Below are positions 25,301 through 32,577 of a stretch of DNA of 43,676 nt, in pieces. Source of the DNA: DATMTS01 sp035564555. Lineage in GTDB: Bacteria; Actinomycetota; Actinomycetes; Actinomycetales; Microbacteriaceae. The notes under the pieces are model-generated. The model was not told the origin of the DNA and did no database searches. It was given only the letters and a program-made list of their open reading frames with translations. How positions within the stretch are numbered: position 1 is the first letter of the stretch; each line of letters starts with the position of its first letter. A program made the translations under genes and the position numbers. The stretch is taken from NCBI GenBank assembly GCA_035564555.1, contig DATMTS010000104.1:1-43676 (forward strand). Reading direction: 5' to 3'.

Positions 25301-27656
25301 CCTTCAGCGTTGCGTCATGCCCGTTGCCGCTGGCATCGGCGACCGTGGTTCCGGATGCCTGGGTCATCGGATAGTTCAACACCAAGCCGTCGGAGTCGGC
25401 CTTGACCGGGTCTGGTGCCTGGGTCAGCGCCGCCATCTCGGCAGCGGTGATCGGCAGCACGGTGCCGTGGCGCGGATCGGCCGGCAGTTGATAAGACGGG
25501 GGGACGGTCCAGTCGGGGTCGTCCAGGTCGTTGGTTCCCAACGGGGCGTACCCGGTGCCGGAATATTGGTCGACGAACAGGTAGTACTTGTAACCCGACG
25601 TGTCGCCGGGATTGGCCTTGAAGGCCGTCGGGCCTTCCACTACCCCGAGGCCGGCCTTGTTGCCGATGCACGTTGCCTGCGTCGTCCACGCGGGCGAGGT
25701 GGCCGCCTCCGGGTGGGGGTCGTTGCGAACCGCGAGCAGGTCGGTGTTCTTCTCCTGCAGGATGTCGGCGCAGCCGGTGACGTGGCCTTCGTCTTTCGTG
25801 AACCGGTAGTAGGTTCCGTTGTCCTGCAGCACCGTGGTGTCGATCACCGACGAACCCGGGTCGTCCCAGAGCCGAGGCGGGGTGATCGTGTAGAAGTCGC
25901 GAGTGTATGAGACGTAGGTGCGGTGGTAGGTGTTGCCGTCGCGTGTGACGTTGGCGGCCCAGTAGATCATGTACTCGCCCAGGCTCGGCACCCAACGCGC
26001 CTCAGGGGCCCAGGCGTCGCCCGAATCGGCCGGGCCGACCAGGATGTGCCGCTGAGCGGACCAATGCACGAGGTCGTCCGATTCGTAGACTTCCAGGTAC
26101 AGACTGCCCTTGCTGGAGGCATCCCCCCAGCTGGTGCCGCTGCCGATGGACAGGTCGGTGGCCAAGACGTAGTACTTGTCTCCGTCGGCCGACCGCATGA
26201 TGAACGGGTCGCGTAGGCCCGTGGTGTCCATGCTGGAGGTCAGCACCGGATTGCCCTTGTTCAGGGTGCTCCACGACAGTGCGTTGTTGCCGTTGGACGC
26301 AGCGAAATACACGTTCTCCCCGGCCTTGGAGTTGCCGGTGAAGTAGGCGAACATGTAGCCGGTGTCGGGTGCCGGTGCCGGCAGCGCAGGCACGGTTGCG
26401 GTGAACGAGCGTGTCGCCGTGGCTGCATTGACGGTGACGGCGGCGGTCAACTGCACGGATGCCGCAGGAGATCCGGAGGCAGGCCGATGCACCACGCCGG
26501 TGGGGTCGATGATCGAAATGTCGGAGCTGCTCCAGGTGATCGTCGAGTTGTACTCCCCGGTGGTGGGGAGGGTCAGGTAGCCGCGCACGTCGCCGAGGTT
26601 GTGGACCACGACGTCGTCGGCTGCGGTCTGCGCCTTCTGGAGGTCGGTCGCCGCCGCCTTCACCGTGACCTGGAAGGTCTTGGTGTCGATGCCTGCGCCC
26701 GAGGTGATCGTGGCAGTCAACGTGACGGTCTGATCGGTGGTGCCCTGGGTCACGGTTCCTGCGGCGGACACCGCCGAAGGATTGCTCGACGACCAGGCGA
26801 TCGCCGACCCCCAGCTACCGGCGGTCGGCAACGAGAGGTTGCTCGTGACGGCCGAGGTGTCGCCCAAGGTCAAGTCGGCCGTGTCGTTGTCAGCCCGCTG
26901 TTGGCCGGTGGGCGCTAGCGTTGCGACCTCGCTCGACGAGAGCGCCCTGTTGTAGATGCGGAAGTCTTTCAGGTTGCCTCGGAGGAGATTGTCGGTGGCG
27001 TAGTCGGACTTGCCGAGATAGTCCTGAGTGGTCACGCCGCCGCCGACCGCGCTCGGCGGAATGGTCACCGCGGAATTCTGAGCGACCTGCACACCGTCTT
27101 CGTAGAGGGTCCCGGTGGTTGCCGTCTGCGTGTACGTGATCGTCTTCCAGACCCCGCGGGAGATGTTCGAGCCTTTGCTGGTCGTCTGCTCACCCGACCA
27201 GTTGCCCTTCGTGATGCCGGCGCGTTCAACGTCGCCGGATGCGAACAGGTATCCGCTGCCCGTGCTGCTGGTGGCCGGATTGCCCATTCCCCACAGGAAG
27301 TACGGGGCTGCTTGTTTTGCATCCACCAGCACCTGAGTGGAGACCGTGATCGAGGAGAGGCCGGCCATGATGTTGTTCGGCAGGCGCACGTACGCCGATG
27401 ATCCGTCCAGCCGCAGACCATCGCTGCCGGCCCACGTGCCGGAGCCGTTCAACGTGCCGGTGTTGCCGTTGCCCGAGGAGTCCGTCACCGCGGTGCCCGA
27501 GGCCTGGGTGAGGTCGTAGCGAAGGATCAGGCCGTCGGTGATGTCGGCAGCTCGCGCGACCCCTGGCGCCGCCAACAGGAGGCCGGCGAGCAAGGCGAAG
27601 CCCAGCACGGTGGCTGCGACGCGGCGGATGAGCGTGAACGGCGCGCTGGCGAGCAC
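22362..27656 (-). CDS. Secreted multidomain protein with two GH43 domains, two LamG and Ig-like modules
   Basis: A 1764-residue exported enzyme. Order: signal peptide (about 1-36, cleavage near VARA), LamG-type lectin fold (38-245), two bacterial Ig-like domains (250-425), GH43 domain A (430-745; Asp483 in GLRDPFIM, Asp606 in SSVIDTTV, Glu674 in VVEGPTAF), second LamG (755-960), a linker, GH43 domain B (1045-1330; Asp1056 in LFADPNIA, Asp1166 in MIDPDVFT, Glu1215 in FTEGSFMV), then Ig-like or MBG-like modules (1335-1650, including two related repeats with FGDPDFTASAT and FGAPDFSVSPT) and a C-terminal PxKF-like module. No LPXTG or membrane anchor is visible. The start is GTG at 27656 with AAAGGAG upstream; a longer frame to 27884 lacks a signal sequence. 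It probably attacks a branched arabinose- or xylose-containing glycan at two linkages (inference). Confidence 0.9.
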   Translation of the reverse strand: MLASAPFTLIRRVAATVLGFALLAGLLLAAPGVARAADITDGLILRYDLTQASGTAVTDSSGNGNTGTLNGSGTWAGSDGLRLDGSSAYVRLPNNIMAGLSSITVSTQVLVDAKQAAPYFLWGMGNPATSSTGSGYLFASGDVERAGITKGNWSGEQTTSKGSNISRGVWKTITYTQTATTGTLYEDGVQVAQNSAVTIPPSAVGGGVTTQDYLGKSDYATDNLLRGNLKDFRIYNRALSSSEVATLAPTGQQRADNDTADLTLGDTSAVTSNLSLPTAGSWGSAIAWSSSNPSAVSAAGTVTQGTTDQTVTLTATITSGAGIDTKTFQVTVKAAATDLQKAQTAADDVVVHNLGDVRGYLTLPTTGEYNSTITWSSSDISIIDPTGVVHRPASGSPAASVQLTAAVTVNAATATRSFTATVPALPAPAPDTGYMFAYFTGNSKAGENVYFAASNGNNALSWSTLNKGNPVLTSSMDTTGLRDPFIMRSADGDKYYVLATDLSIGSGTSWGDASSKGSLYLEVYESDDLVHWSAQRHILVGPADSGDAWAPEARWVPSLGEYMIYWAANVTRDGNTYHRTYVSYTRDFYTITPPRLWDDPGSSVIDTTVLQDNGTYYRFTKDEGHVTGCADILQEKNTDLLAVRNDPHPEAATSPAWTTQATCIGNKAGLGVVEGPTAFKANPGDTSGYKYYLFVDQYSGTGYAPLGTNDLDDPDWTVPPSYQLPADPRHGTVLPITAAEMAALTQAPDPVKADSDGLVLNYPMTQASGTTVADASGNGHDATLKGTGTWTGSALSLDGSSGYVQLPNNIMSGLDSITVSSDVLLNSSQSTPYFIWGMGNTDSSGTGNGYLFTTGDKYRTSIASGNYTTEQTTTNSTALPRGSWSTLTYTQTGGTGTLYLNGVQVAQKKGITLTPAQIGFGNTTANYIGKSLYSSDKLLSGQVKNFRVYNRALSAAEVAALADPSVIVGATSPQLKSAPVITADLNLVALPVTPGTDLTAFDPELVVPAGSKLSETGPQDYSSPRKVTVTTPDGTERIWTVAAHVMNSPLIPLFADPNIARFGDTYYMYGTTDGYPGWGSTTFSVYTSKDLVNWTNGGKILDLADVAWGHTNAWAPTIAYKDGTYYFYYCDAQNIGVATSSSPTGPFVDKGAPLVAKGSHTGQMIDPDVFTDDDGTSYLYWGNGDAYVVPLNADMVSFDPTKVVKLTSQLSSFTEGSFMVKRNGTYYLSYSNGDTGNASYNVRYAMGSSPTGPFTSKGVILQQDPTLGIYATGHESMIQIPGTDEWYMAYHRFAIPGGDGQHRETTIDRVYFNADGTIKPVVPTLESVPALSYEAAMPLASVSQAGSDGWYGAGAALTLTGDADVAGMQYRLGDGSWTDYQAPVALPEGSYGIDYRAQGTNLQWSSTSSLQVKVDSTPPTVSFDAGPVGTVSFGEVPAGPTCAATDDRSGIADCLITGYSTAVGDHLLKAVATDLAGNVATATRSYTVVKADQSISLVAPDSATFGDPDFTASATASSGLPVSLTVAGACTITDATIHFTTGGECTVTASQSGDSDYNAANDVVDTIVVAKATQKIDFPSISDRLFGAPDFSVSPTASSGLAVAITASGACAISGTTVHLNSAGTCMLVATQAGDGDYKPAAAVTRSFTVAPYTFAGFFHPIDMTTVNEVTGGSVAPITFQLFRGTDELTAPTEIASITFAPIAGGTAPTDASDAVAAGRSVLRYDVSAAAFVFNWKTPNAAGDYQLTVKARDGSTLSATFRVR

Positions 27657-27673
27657 GGCACTCCTTTGTGAGT

Positions 27674-27688
27674 TGTGAGCGTTAACAT
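27674..27688. promoter_or_regulatory. LacI-type operator before the tandem-GH43 gene
   Basis: TGTGAGCGTTAACAT has a central CG; its right half GTTAACAT matches the GTNAACAT half-sites of the GH5 palindrome (13789-13804). A second, inverted copy of GAGCGTTNACAT is at 27749-27760. The pair flanks the presumed promoter on the minus strand (possible TTGTCA near 27724). Confidence 0.45.
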
Positions 27689-27822
27689 GGTCAACATCCC
27701 ACGGAAACCAGCCGCATGACAAGAGCCAATTCCAATTCGGTTGCACAAATGTGAACGCTCCGAGGGGGCGTACGACTTCGGGGAGGTCGCACTGGCATCC
27801 GTTACGCATCACCAAGCTCAGA

Positions 27823-27828
27823 TAGTCT
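27823..27828 (+). promoter_or_regulatory. -10 element of dcd (leaderless start)
   Basis: TAGTCT ends six bases before the GTG at 27835, which puts transcription start at the first base of the gene. No ribosome-binding site is present, consistent with a leaderless mRNA. The -35 (CGTTAC, 27800-27805) is weak. Confidence 0.5.
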
Positions 27829-27834
27829 GGCGTC

Positions 27835-28449
27835 GTGCTGCTCTCCGATCGCGACATCAAGGCCGAGTTGGACGCCGAGCGCATCGCGCTCGAGCCGTAT
27901 CAGCCCGAGATGATCCAGCCCTCGAGCATCGATGTTCGGCTGGACCGGTTCTTTCGTCTCTTCGACAACCACAAGTACGCGTTCATCGACCCCGCCGAGG
28001 ACCAGCCGGAGCTCACGCGCCTCGTCGAAGTGGATGCCGATCAGCCGTTCATCCTGCACCCTGGCGAGTTCGCGCTCGGGTCCACCTTCGAAGCGGTCAC
28101 CCTGCCCGACGACGTCGCAGCCCGGCTGGAGGGCAAGAGCTCGCTCGGCAGGCTCGGCCTGCTCACGCACTCCACAGCCGGTTTCATCGACCCGGGATTC
28201 TCCGGCCACGTCACGCTCGAGTTGAGCAACGTGGCGACCTTGCCCATCAAACTGTGGCCCGGCATGAAGATCGGGCAGATGTGCTTCTTCCGGCTCTCCT
28301 CCCCGGCGGAGAAGCCGTACGGCTCGGCGGAGTATTCCAGCCGGTATCAGGGTCAGCGTGGCCCGACGGCATCCCGTTCGTACCTGAACTTCCACCGTAC
28401 GGATGTCGTGGCCAACGGTCATGGCTCCCTCTCCGGCGGTCACGACTGA
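27835..28449 (+). CDS. dcd: dCTP deaminase (probably bifunctional dCTP deaminase/dUTPase)
   Basis: A 204-residue cytoplasmic enzyme of nucleotide metabolism that deaminates dCTP on the way to dUMP. The family core is clear: MIQPSSIDVRLDRFFRLFDN, HPGEFALGSTFEAVTLP, EGKSSLGRLGLLTHSTAGFI, DPGFSGHVTLELSN, KIGQMCFFRL and the C-terminal YQGQRGPTASR. The actinobacterial relative in Mycobacterium tuberculosis both deaminates and hydrolyses to dUMP, and the THSTAGFIDPGF segment is of that type, so bifunctionality is inferred. Start GTG at 27835 gives the expected length. It is unrelated to the flanking glycosidase gene. Confidence 0.96.
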   Translation: MLLSDRDIKAELDAERIALEPYQPEMIQPSSIDVRLDRFFRLFDNHKYAFIDPAEDQPELTRLVEVDADQPFILHPGEFALGSTFEAVTLPDDVAARLEGKSSLGRLGLLTHSTAGFIDPGFSGHVTLELSNVATLPIKLWPGMKIGQMCFFRLSSPAEKPYGSAEYSSRYQGQRGPTASRSYLNFHRTDVVANGHGSLSGGHD

Positions 28450-28489
28450 GCTTCGTCCCACCGCAATCCGTCCGTAACGTCACGGCCGG

Positions 28490-28495
28490 TAAAAT
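28490..28495 (+). promoter_or_regulatory. -10 element of the 28502 gene (leaderless start)
   Basis: TAAAAT ends six bases before the ATG at 28502, so the transcript would begin at the start codon; no Shine-Dalgarno is present. Confidence 0.5.
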
Positions 28496-28501
28496 CGGTG
28501 C

Positions 28502-29023
28502 ATGACGCCCACGACGTTCCCCGGATTCTCCGAAGCGCTGCTCGCGCACGGCCCCGATGAACGCTATGCCGCCAGGATGAGCCGCATCGGCAGGCTGGTG
28601 GGATCGTGGGATGCCCGCGGCCGGCGCCTGGACGAGGCGTCTGGAGAGTGGGTCGATCGCAGCTTCACCTGGATAGTGGCATACGTGCTCGGCGGTCGGG
28701 CGGTGCAAGATCTCGAGGTCGTACCCAGCTCGCAACCGGGTGAGGCGGTTACGATCGCCACCGCGCTGCGGGTCTACGACCCGGTGGCCGGCATCACCCG
28801 GGTGAGCTATTTCTCGCCGGCGTCGAATCAGTACTGCAACCTCGTGGCGATGGGCTGGCGAGACGGCATCCGGCAAGACGGTACGCAGAACGACGGACGC
28901 CCGATCCGTTGGAACTTCAGCGAGATCGCGGCCGACTCGTACGCCTGGGACGGCTGGGTCTCGAACGACGAGGGCGTCAACTGGGAGCTTGTGGAACACA
29001 TCGACGGCACGCGCATCGCTTGA
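28502..29023 (+). CDS. Conserved hypothetical protein, possibly lipocalin-like
   Basis: A 173-residue cytoplasmic protein I cannot assign with confidence. It opens with an acidic helix (ALLAHGPDERYAARMSRIG), then RLVGSWDARGRRLDEASGEW, WIVAYVLGGRAVQDLEVVPS, ATALRVYDPVAGITRVSYFS, GRPIRWNFSEIAADSYAWDG and WELVEHIDGTRIA. The alternation of short beta-strands and the GSW opening recall DUF1579-like or lipocalin-like small barrels that measure a ligand or act as a minor hydrolase. Start ATG at 28502 fits a leaderless promoter. It follows dcd by 52 bases with its own -10. Confidence 0.7.
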   Translation: MTPTTFPGFSEALLAHGPDERYAARMSRIGRLVGSWDARGRRLDEASGEWVDRSFTWIVAYVLGGRAVQDLEVVPSSQPGEAVTIATALRVYDPVAGITRVSYFSPASNQYCNLVAMGWRDGIRQDGTQNDGRPIRWNFSEIAADSYAWDGWVSNDEGVNWELVEHIDGTRIA

Positions 29024-29057
29024 CGGCCCGTTCGCTCAGCGGCTGCTTGCCCGTCGC

Positions 29058-29603
29058 CTATCCGAGCAGTTGGTCGAGCAGCGCAGGCAGTTGCAGCGTC
29101 AGCCAGGGGCTGAAGGCCCACGGCGCGGCCTCGACGGCGGTGAGCAGCATGGTCGCATCCACCCAGCGCCATTCGGCGACCTCATCGGCGGCGCCGCGCA
29201 CCTCGTCTGCCGTCATGGCCGCGAACACCGGGCACACCTCGTGCTCGACCACGCCGCCCGCGTCGACGGCACGATAGCGGAAGTCGGGCAGGGCGGCCCG
29301 TAGGTCATCGAGCCGGATTCCCAGTTCCCGCTCTGCTCGCCGCCGCACGGCATCCTCGATCGTCTCGCCGGGGCCCGGATGCCCGCAGAACGAATTGGTC
29401 CATACGCCGGGCCACGCGGCCTTGGTCAGGGCGCGGCGCGTGACGAGGATGCGCCCGGCGGCATCGAGCACGTGGCACGAGAACGCAAGATGCAGCGGCG
29501 TATCGGTACCGTGCACGGTCGCCTTGTCTGCCACGCCTATCGGCGAGCCGTCGTCGGCCAGCAGCACGACCTGCTCGACGGGCTCGGGCGTCGGTTCTCG
29601 CAT
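29058..29603 (-). CDS. idi: Isopentenyl-diphosphate delta-isomerase, type I
   Basis: A 181-residue Nudix-fold enzyme that interconverts isopentenyl and dimethylallyl diphosphate for isoprenoid synthesis. The sequence shows VEQVVLLADDGSPIGVADK, HLAFSCHVLDAAGRILVTRR, the active-site cysteine at 73 in WTNSFCGHP, the Nudix-like GETIEDAVRRRAERELGI and the second site EHEVCPVF. ATG at 29603 has AGGA seven bases upstream; a longer frame to 29666 is not supported. It is convergent with the 28502 gene and monocistronic in this window. Confidence 0.95.
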   Translation of the reverse strand: MREPTPEPVEQVVLLADDGSPIGVADKATVHGTDTPLHLAFSCHVLDAAGRILVTRRALTKAAWPGVWTNSFCGHPGPGETIEDAVRRRAERELGIRLDDLRAALPDFRYRAVDAGGVVEHEVCPVFAAMTADEVRGAADEVAEWRWVDATMLLTAVEAAPWAFSPWLTLQLPALLDQLLG

Positions 29604-29889
29604 GCGTCCATCCTGCTCCCTCGCGCACCTGCGCGGCCCGGCCACAGCGTGCCTGTCGTGCAGCATCCGCGCGCTGCTGGCGCCACGCGCCAGTTCTCAC
29701 GCCCCGCGCCAGAACTTGTGGCGCAGGGCGTGAGAAACGGCGCAGGGTGACGACGCGCAGGGCAAGCAGACCGGCACGCGTCGGCAATGCGTGGGCCACG
29801 CGAGCGCCGGCTACGCGTGGGCCGGGCACGTCGCAACGTGCCGTGTCCCCCAGGTCGCCACGCGCAGCACCACGTCGCAACGCGGGCGG
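29604..29889. other. Palindrome-rich intergenic stretch
   Basis: No convincing gene. Beyond the terminator-like hairpin at 29694-29736 it holds an abutting stem CTGGCGC/GCGCCAG (29677-29693), a stem GGCACGT/ACGTGCC (29825-29842) and an imperfect GGCCACGCG/CGCGTGGGCC pair near 29792-29822. The word ACGTCGCAACG occurs twice (about 29828 and 29872). Confidence 0.5.
29694..29736 (-). terminator. Probable terminator of the alarmone synthetase gene
   Basis: TTCTCACGCCC and GGGCGTGAGAA are complementary (11 bp) and continue inwards as GCGCCA/TGGCGC with one mismatch, around the loop GAACTTG. It lies downstream of the minus-strand gene ending at 29890. Confidence 0.6.
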
Positions 29890-30687
29890 CTACGACTCGC
29901 CGAACCGCGTGCGGGCCTCGTGCAGGTCGGCGAGCGTTGCGCTGGGCGGAACGAGGATGCTGCCGGTCGCCACGTGCTGTTCCTCGCCGCGGATCTCGTG
30001 GTGCAGGCGCTGCATGGTCTCGTCGAGTCGTGCGGCGTCTTCCGCGGCATCCTTGAGGCCGCCGAGCAACTCCTCCGGCACCGAGCGATCGTACTTGTAA
30101 TAGATCTTGTGCTCGAGGCTGGCCCAGAAGTCCATGGCGATGGTGCGCAACTGAATCTCGACGATGACGGGCACGGGACCCGCCGAGAGGAATACCGGGA
30201 TCTCGATGATGGCGTGCAGGCTCTTGTAGCCGTTGGGTTTCGGCGTAGCGATGTAGTCCTTGACCTGCAGAACCTTGATGTCGGTCTGCGTCGTGAGCAG
30301 TTCGAACACATGGTAGACGTCGGAGATGAAGCTGCAGGTGACGCGCACGCCCGCGATGTCGGTGATCGAGTCGCGGATCGCATCGAACGACGGATCGCAG
30401 CCCTTGCGCACGATCTTCTGCACGATGCTCTCCGGCGATTTCAGCCGGCTCGAGACATGCTCGATCGGGTTGTAGTCGTGCAGTTCGGCGAACTCCTGGC
30501 GCAAGATCTCCAGCTTGGTGCTGACTTCGTCGATGCCGAATTTGTACGGCATCATGAACCGGGCGAAGTCGTCGCGCAGATGCCTGATGTCATCCAGTGC
30601 CGAAGCGTCCACCGCCTCCAGCGCTTGCGCGGCACGATCGCTGAGCAGCGCTTCGTGCGGCAGATCGGGGTCATCGAGCATGGTCAC
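29890..30687 (-). CDS. Small (p)ppGpp synthetase, RelA/SpoT nucleotidyltransferase domain
   Basis: About 265 residues consisting of one RelA/SpoT synthetase domain without hydrolase, TGS or ACT domains, so a small alarmone synthetase making (p)ppGpp from GTP or GDP and ATP. Visible are SRLKSPESIVQKIVRKG, DSITDIAGVRVTCSFISDVY, VKDYIATPKPNGYKSLHAII and EIQLRTIAMDFWASLEHKIY, then a coiled C-terminus. The start is uncertain: TAACGT (30700 to 30695) is a good -10 for a leaderless transcript beginning at GTG 30687; GTG at 30696 would lie inside that -10, and ATG at 30681 is a further option. None has a Shine-Dalgarno. Adjoining genes are unrelated. Confidence 0.9.
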   Translation of the reverse strand: MTMLDDPDLPHEALLSDRAAQALEAVDASALDDIRHLRDDFARFMMPYKFGIDEVSTKLEILRQEFAELHDYNPIEHVSSRLKSPESIVQKIVRKGCDPSFDAIRDSITDIAGVRVTCSFISDVYHVFELLTTQTDIKVLQVKDYIATPKPNGYKSLHAIIEIPVFLSAGPVPVIVEIQLRTIAMDFWASLEHKIYYKYDRSVPEELLGGLKDAAEDAARLDETMQRLHHEIRGEEQHVATGSILVPPSATLADLHEARTRFGES

Positions 30688-30744
30688 GGCATCCACGTTA
30701 GCCAGCAGAGTTGTGCACCCTGTGTGAACCGCGGGCTGGCTACA

Positions 30745-31494
30745 TCACTCGGAGCGCAGGCGCAACTCCTGCATTCCGCCGTCGACGGCGATGCTCGTGC
30801 CCGTCGTCGAACCGGATGCCGGACTCGCCAGGTAGGCGACCGCCGCGGCGACCTCGTCCGCCGTCACCAGGCGCCCGTGCGGTTGGCGGGCGTTGAGCGC
30901 AGCCCGCTCGGCCTGCGGGTCGGGCGCGGATGCCAGCAGGCGGCCGATCCACGGCGTGTCGGCGGTTCCCGGGTTGACACAGTTCACGCGGATGCCTTCG
31001 CGCAGGTGGTCCGCCGCCATCGCCCGGGTGAGCGCCAGTACCGCGCCCTTCGACGCGCTGTACAAGGCCCGCTGCGGCAGGCCGGCGGTCGCGGCGATCG
31101 AGCACGTGTTCACGATCGCTGCAGCAGGCGACTCGCGCAGATGGGGCAGGGCTGCGCGCGAGACGCGCGCCATGCCGATCACGTTGATGTCGAACACCCG
31201 GGCCCATTCCGCATCGTCGTTGTCTTCGACGGTGCCCTGTGCGCCGATGCCCGCGTTGTTGATCACGATGTCGAGCCGGCCGAACCTCTCGACGACGGAG
31301 TCGATCGCCGCGCGCACCGACGCGTCGTCGGCGACGTTGGCGAACACGCCCAGTTGCCCCTCGGGGACGGCGTCCGGATTCAGATCGAGCACGGCGACCC
31401 GCGCGCCGGCCTCATGCAGCCGCGTCACGATCGCGGCGCCGATTCCGGAGGCCCCGCCGGTCACCACGGCGACGAGTCCGTCGAATTCACTCAT
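30745..31494 (-). CDS. SDR dehydrogenase, probable 2-keto-3-deoxy-L-fuconate dehydrogenase
   Basis: A 249-residue classical short-chain dehydrogenase: NAD-binding VAVVTGGASGIGAAIV, DINVIGMARVSRAAL preceded by VINNAGIGAQG, the active-site YSASKGA with Ser in NTCSIAATAG, and CVNPGTADTPW plus the C-terminal GSTTGTSIAVDGGMQ. SDR enzymes oxidise the C4 hydroxyl of 2-keto-3-deoxy-L-fuconate in the oxidative L-fucose route. The specific call rests on context: it is 44 bases downstream of the FAH-family hydrolase and divergent from fuconate dehydratase. A GGAGGA motif precedes the ATG at 31494. As an isolated sequence it would only be called SDR. Confidence 0.86.
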   Translation of the reverse strand: MSEFDGLVAVVTGGASGIGAAIVTRLHEAGARVAVLDLNPDAVPEGQLGVFANVADDASVRAAIDSVVERFGRLDIVINNAGIGAQGTVEDNDDAEWARVFDINVIGMARVSRAALPHLRESPAAAIVNTCSIAATAGLPQRALYSASKGAVLALTRAMAADHLREGIRVNCVNPGTADTPWIGRLLASAPDPQAERAALNARQPHGRLVTADEVAAAVAYLASPASGSTTGTSIAVDGGMQELRLRSE

Positions 31495-31538
31495 GTCAGG
31501 TTCCTCCAGATGCGTTGGGTGCAGCGAGTCGCGACGCG

Positions 31539-32405
31539 TCACGCCGAGATGAACTTCTGGCGCTGTCGGCCGAGGCCCTCGATCTCCAGTTCGACGACAT
31601 CGCCCGGGGCGAGATACGGGAACCGACCTGACAGCGCGACGCCCTGCGGAGTGCCGGTGAGCAGCAGGTCGCCCGGCTCCAGGGCGAGGTACTGGCTGAG
31701 CTGCCAGACCAGTTGCTCCACCCCGAAGATCAGGTCTGCCGTCGTCGAGTCCTGTCGGGGCTGCCCGTTCACCCAGCTGCGCAGCCGCAGGCCGCCGGCA
31801 TCCACCTCGTCGGGTGTGACGAGCCACGGCCCGGTCGGGCTGAATCCCGGCGCGCTCTTGCCCTTCGACCACTGGCCGCCGGAGATCTCCAACTGCCATT
31901 CCCGTTCCGAGACGTCGTTGCCGATCACGTAGCCCGCGATGTGCCCGGCCGCTTCCACGGGGGAGTCGAGGTAGAGCGCGCGACGCCCGATCACCACTCC
32001 GAGCTCCACCTCCCAGTCGGTCTTCGTACTACCCCGCGGAATCGCCACGTCGTCATTCGGCCCGACGACGGTGTTCGGTGTCTTCAAGAACATGATCGGT
32101 ACGGTCGGCGGCTGTGAGCCGGATTCGGCGGCGTGCGCCGCGTAGTTCATGCCGATGCAGATCAGGGCGCTCGGCCGGGCGATCGGAGCGCCGACGCGCA
32201 ACTCGGCTGCCGCGATGCGCGCATGCGCATCCGGAACCTCCGGGAGGCTGCCGGACCTCAGTGCCGCCCGGACGGCATCCACCCCACCGGCTTCGAGGAA
32301 GGCGCCGTCGATGTCGGCGGTCAGTCGCCGCAGGTCGAAGACGGCCTCGGCCGTGACGGCGACGGGGAACTCTGCGCCGAAGGATCCGAGTCTGCCGAGC
32401 TTCAT
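31539..32405 (-). CDS. Fumarylacetoacetate hydrolase-family enzyme, probable 2,4-diketo-3-deoxy-L-fuconate hydrolase
   Basis: A 288-residue FAH-fold enzyme: ALICIGMNYAAHAAESG, MFLKTPNTVVGPNDDVAIPR, the metal-binding TKTDWEVELGVVIGRRA, GYVIGNDVSEREWQ, KSAPGFSPTGPWLVTPDEV and LLTGTPQGVALS. In the oxidative L-fucose route a member of this family splits 2,4-diketo-3-deoxy-L-fuconate to pyruvate and L-lactate, and the context here fits. N-terminal extension to 32591 in the same frame is excluded because it crosses the promoter; ATG at 32405 has AGAAAGG eight bases upstream. First gene of the minus-strand arm, followed by the SDR gene. Confidence 0.88.
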   Translation of the reverse strand: MKLGRLGSFGAEFPVAVTAEAVFDLRRLTADIDGAFLEAGGVDAVRAALRSGSLPEVPDAHARIAAAELRVGAPIARPSALICIGMNYAAHAAESGSQPPTVPIMFLKTPNTVVGPNDDVAIPRGSTKTDWEVELGVVIGRRALYLDSPVEAAGHIAGYVIGNDVSEREWQLEISGGQWSKGKSAPGFSPTGPWLVTPDEVDAGGLRLRSWVNGQPRQDSTTADLIFGVEQLVWQLSQYLALEPGDLLLTGTPQGVALSGRFPYLAPGDVVELEIEGLGRQRQKFISA

Positions 32406-32498
32406 TGATGCGCCTTTCTGGGAGTGATTCAGTGCTGCGGTCGCACCGATCCGACCACTCGGATGCGATTCGGCACCGATGAGCAACGGCGACCGCAA

Positions 32499-32528
32499 TT
32501 GACAGTATAAACATCGGATGTTTATGCT
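32499..32528 (+). promoter_or_regulatory. Regulated promoter of the fuconate dehydratase operon
   Basis: TTGACA (32499-32504) and TATGCT (32523-32528), 18 bases apart, make a near-consensus promoter. The spacer is almost entirely a palindrome. On the minus strand TATACT (32509 to 32504) may be the -10 of the hydrolase arm. Confidence 0.65.
32507..32525. promoter_or_regulatory. 19-bp palindromic operator in the fucose promoter
   Basis: ATAAACATCGGATGTTTAT has perfect 9-bp arms around one central base and fills the spacer between -35 and -10. The FadR-type regulator at 36273-36944 is the only regulator gene nearby, so it is the best candidate to bind (inference). Confidence 0.65.
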
Positions 32529-32577
32529 CGCATCAACCCTAAGCACTACCCGAGCCCCGCAAGCCGTGAAGGACACC

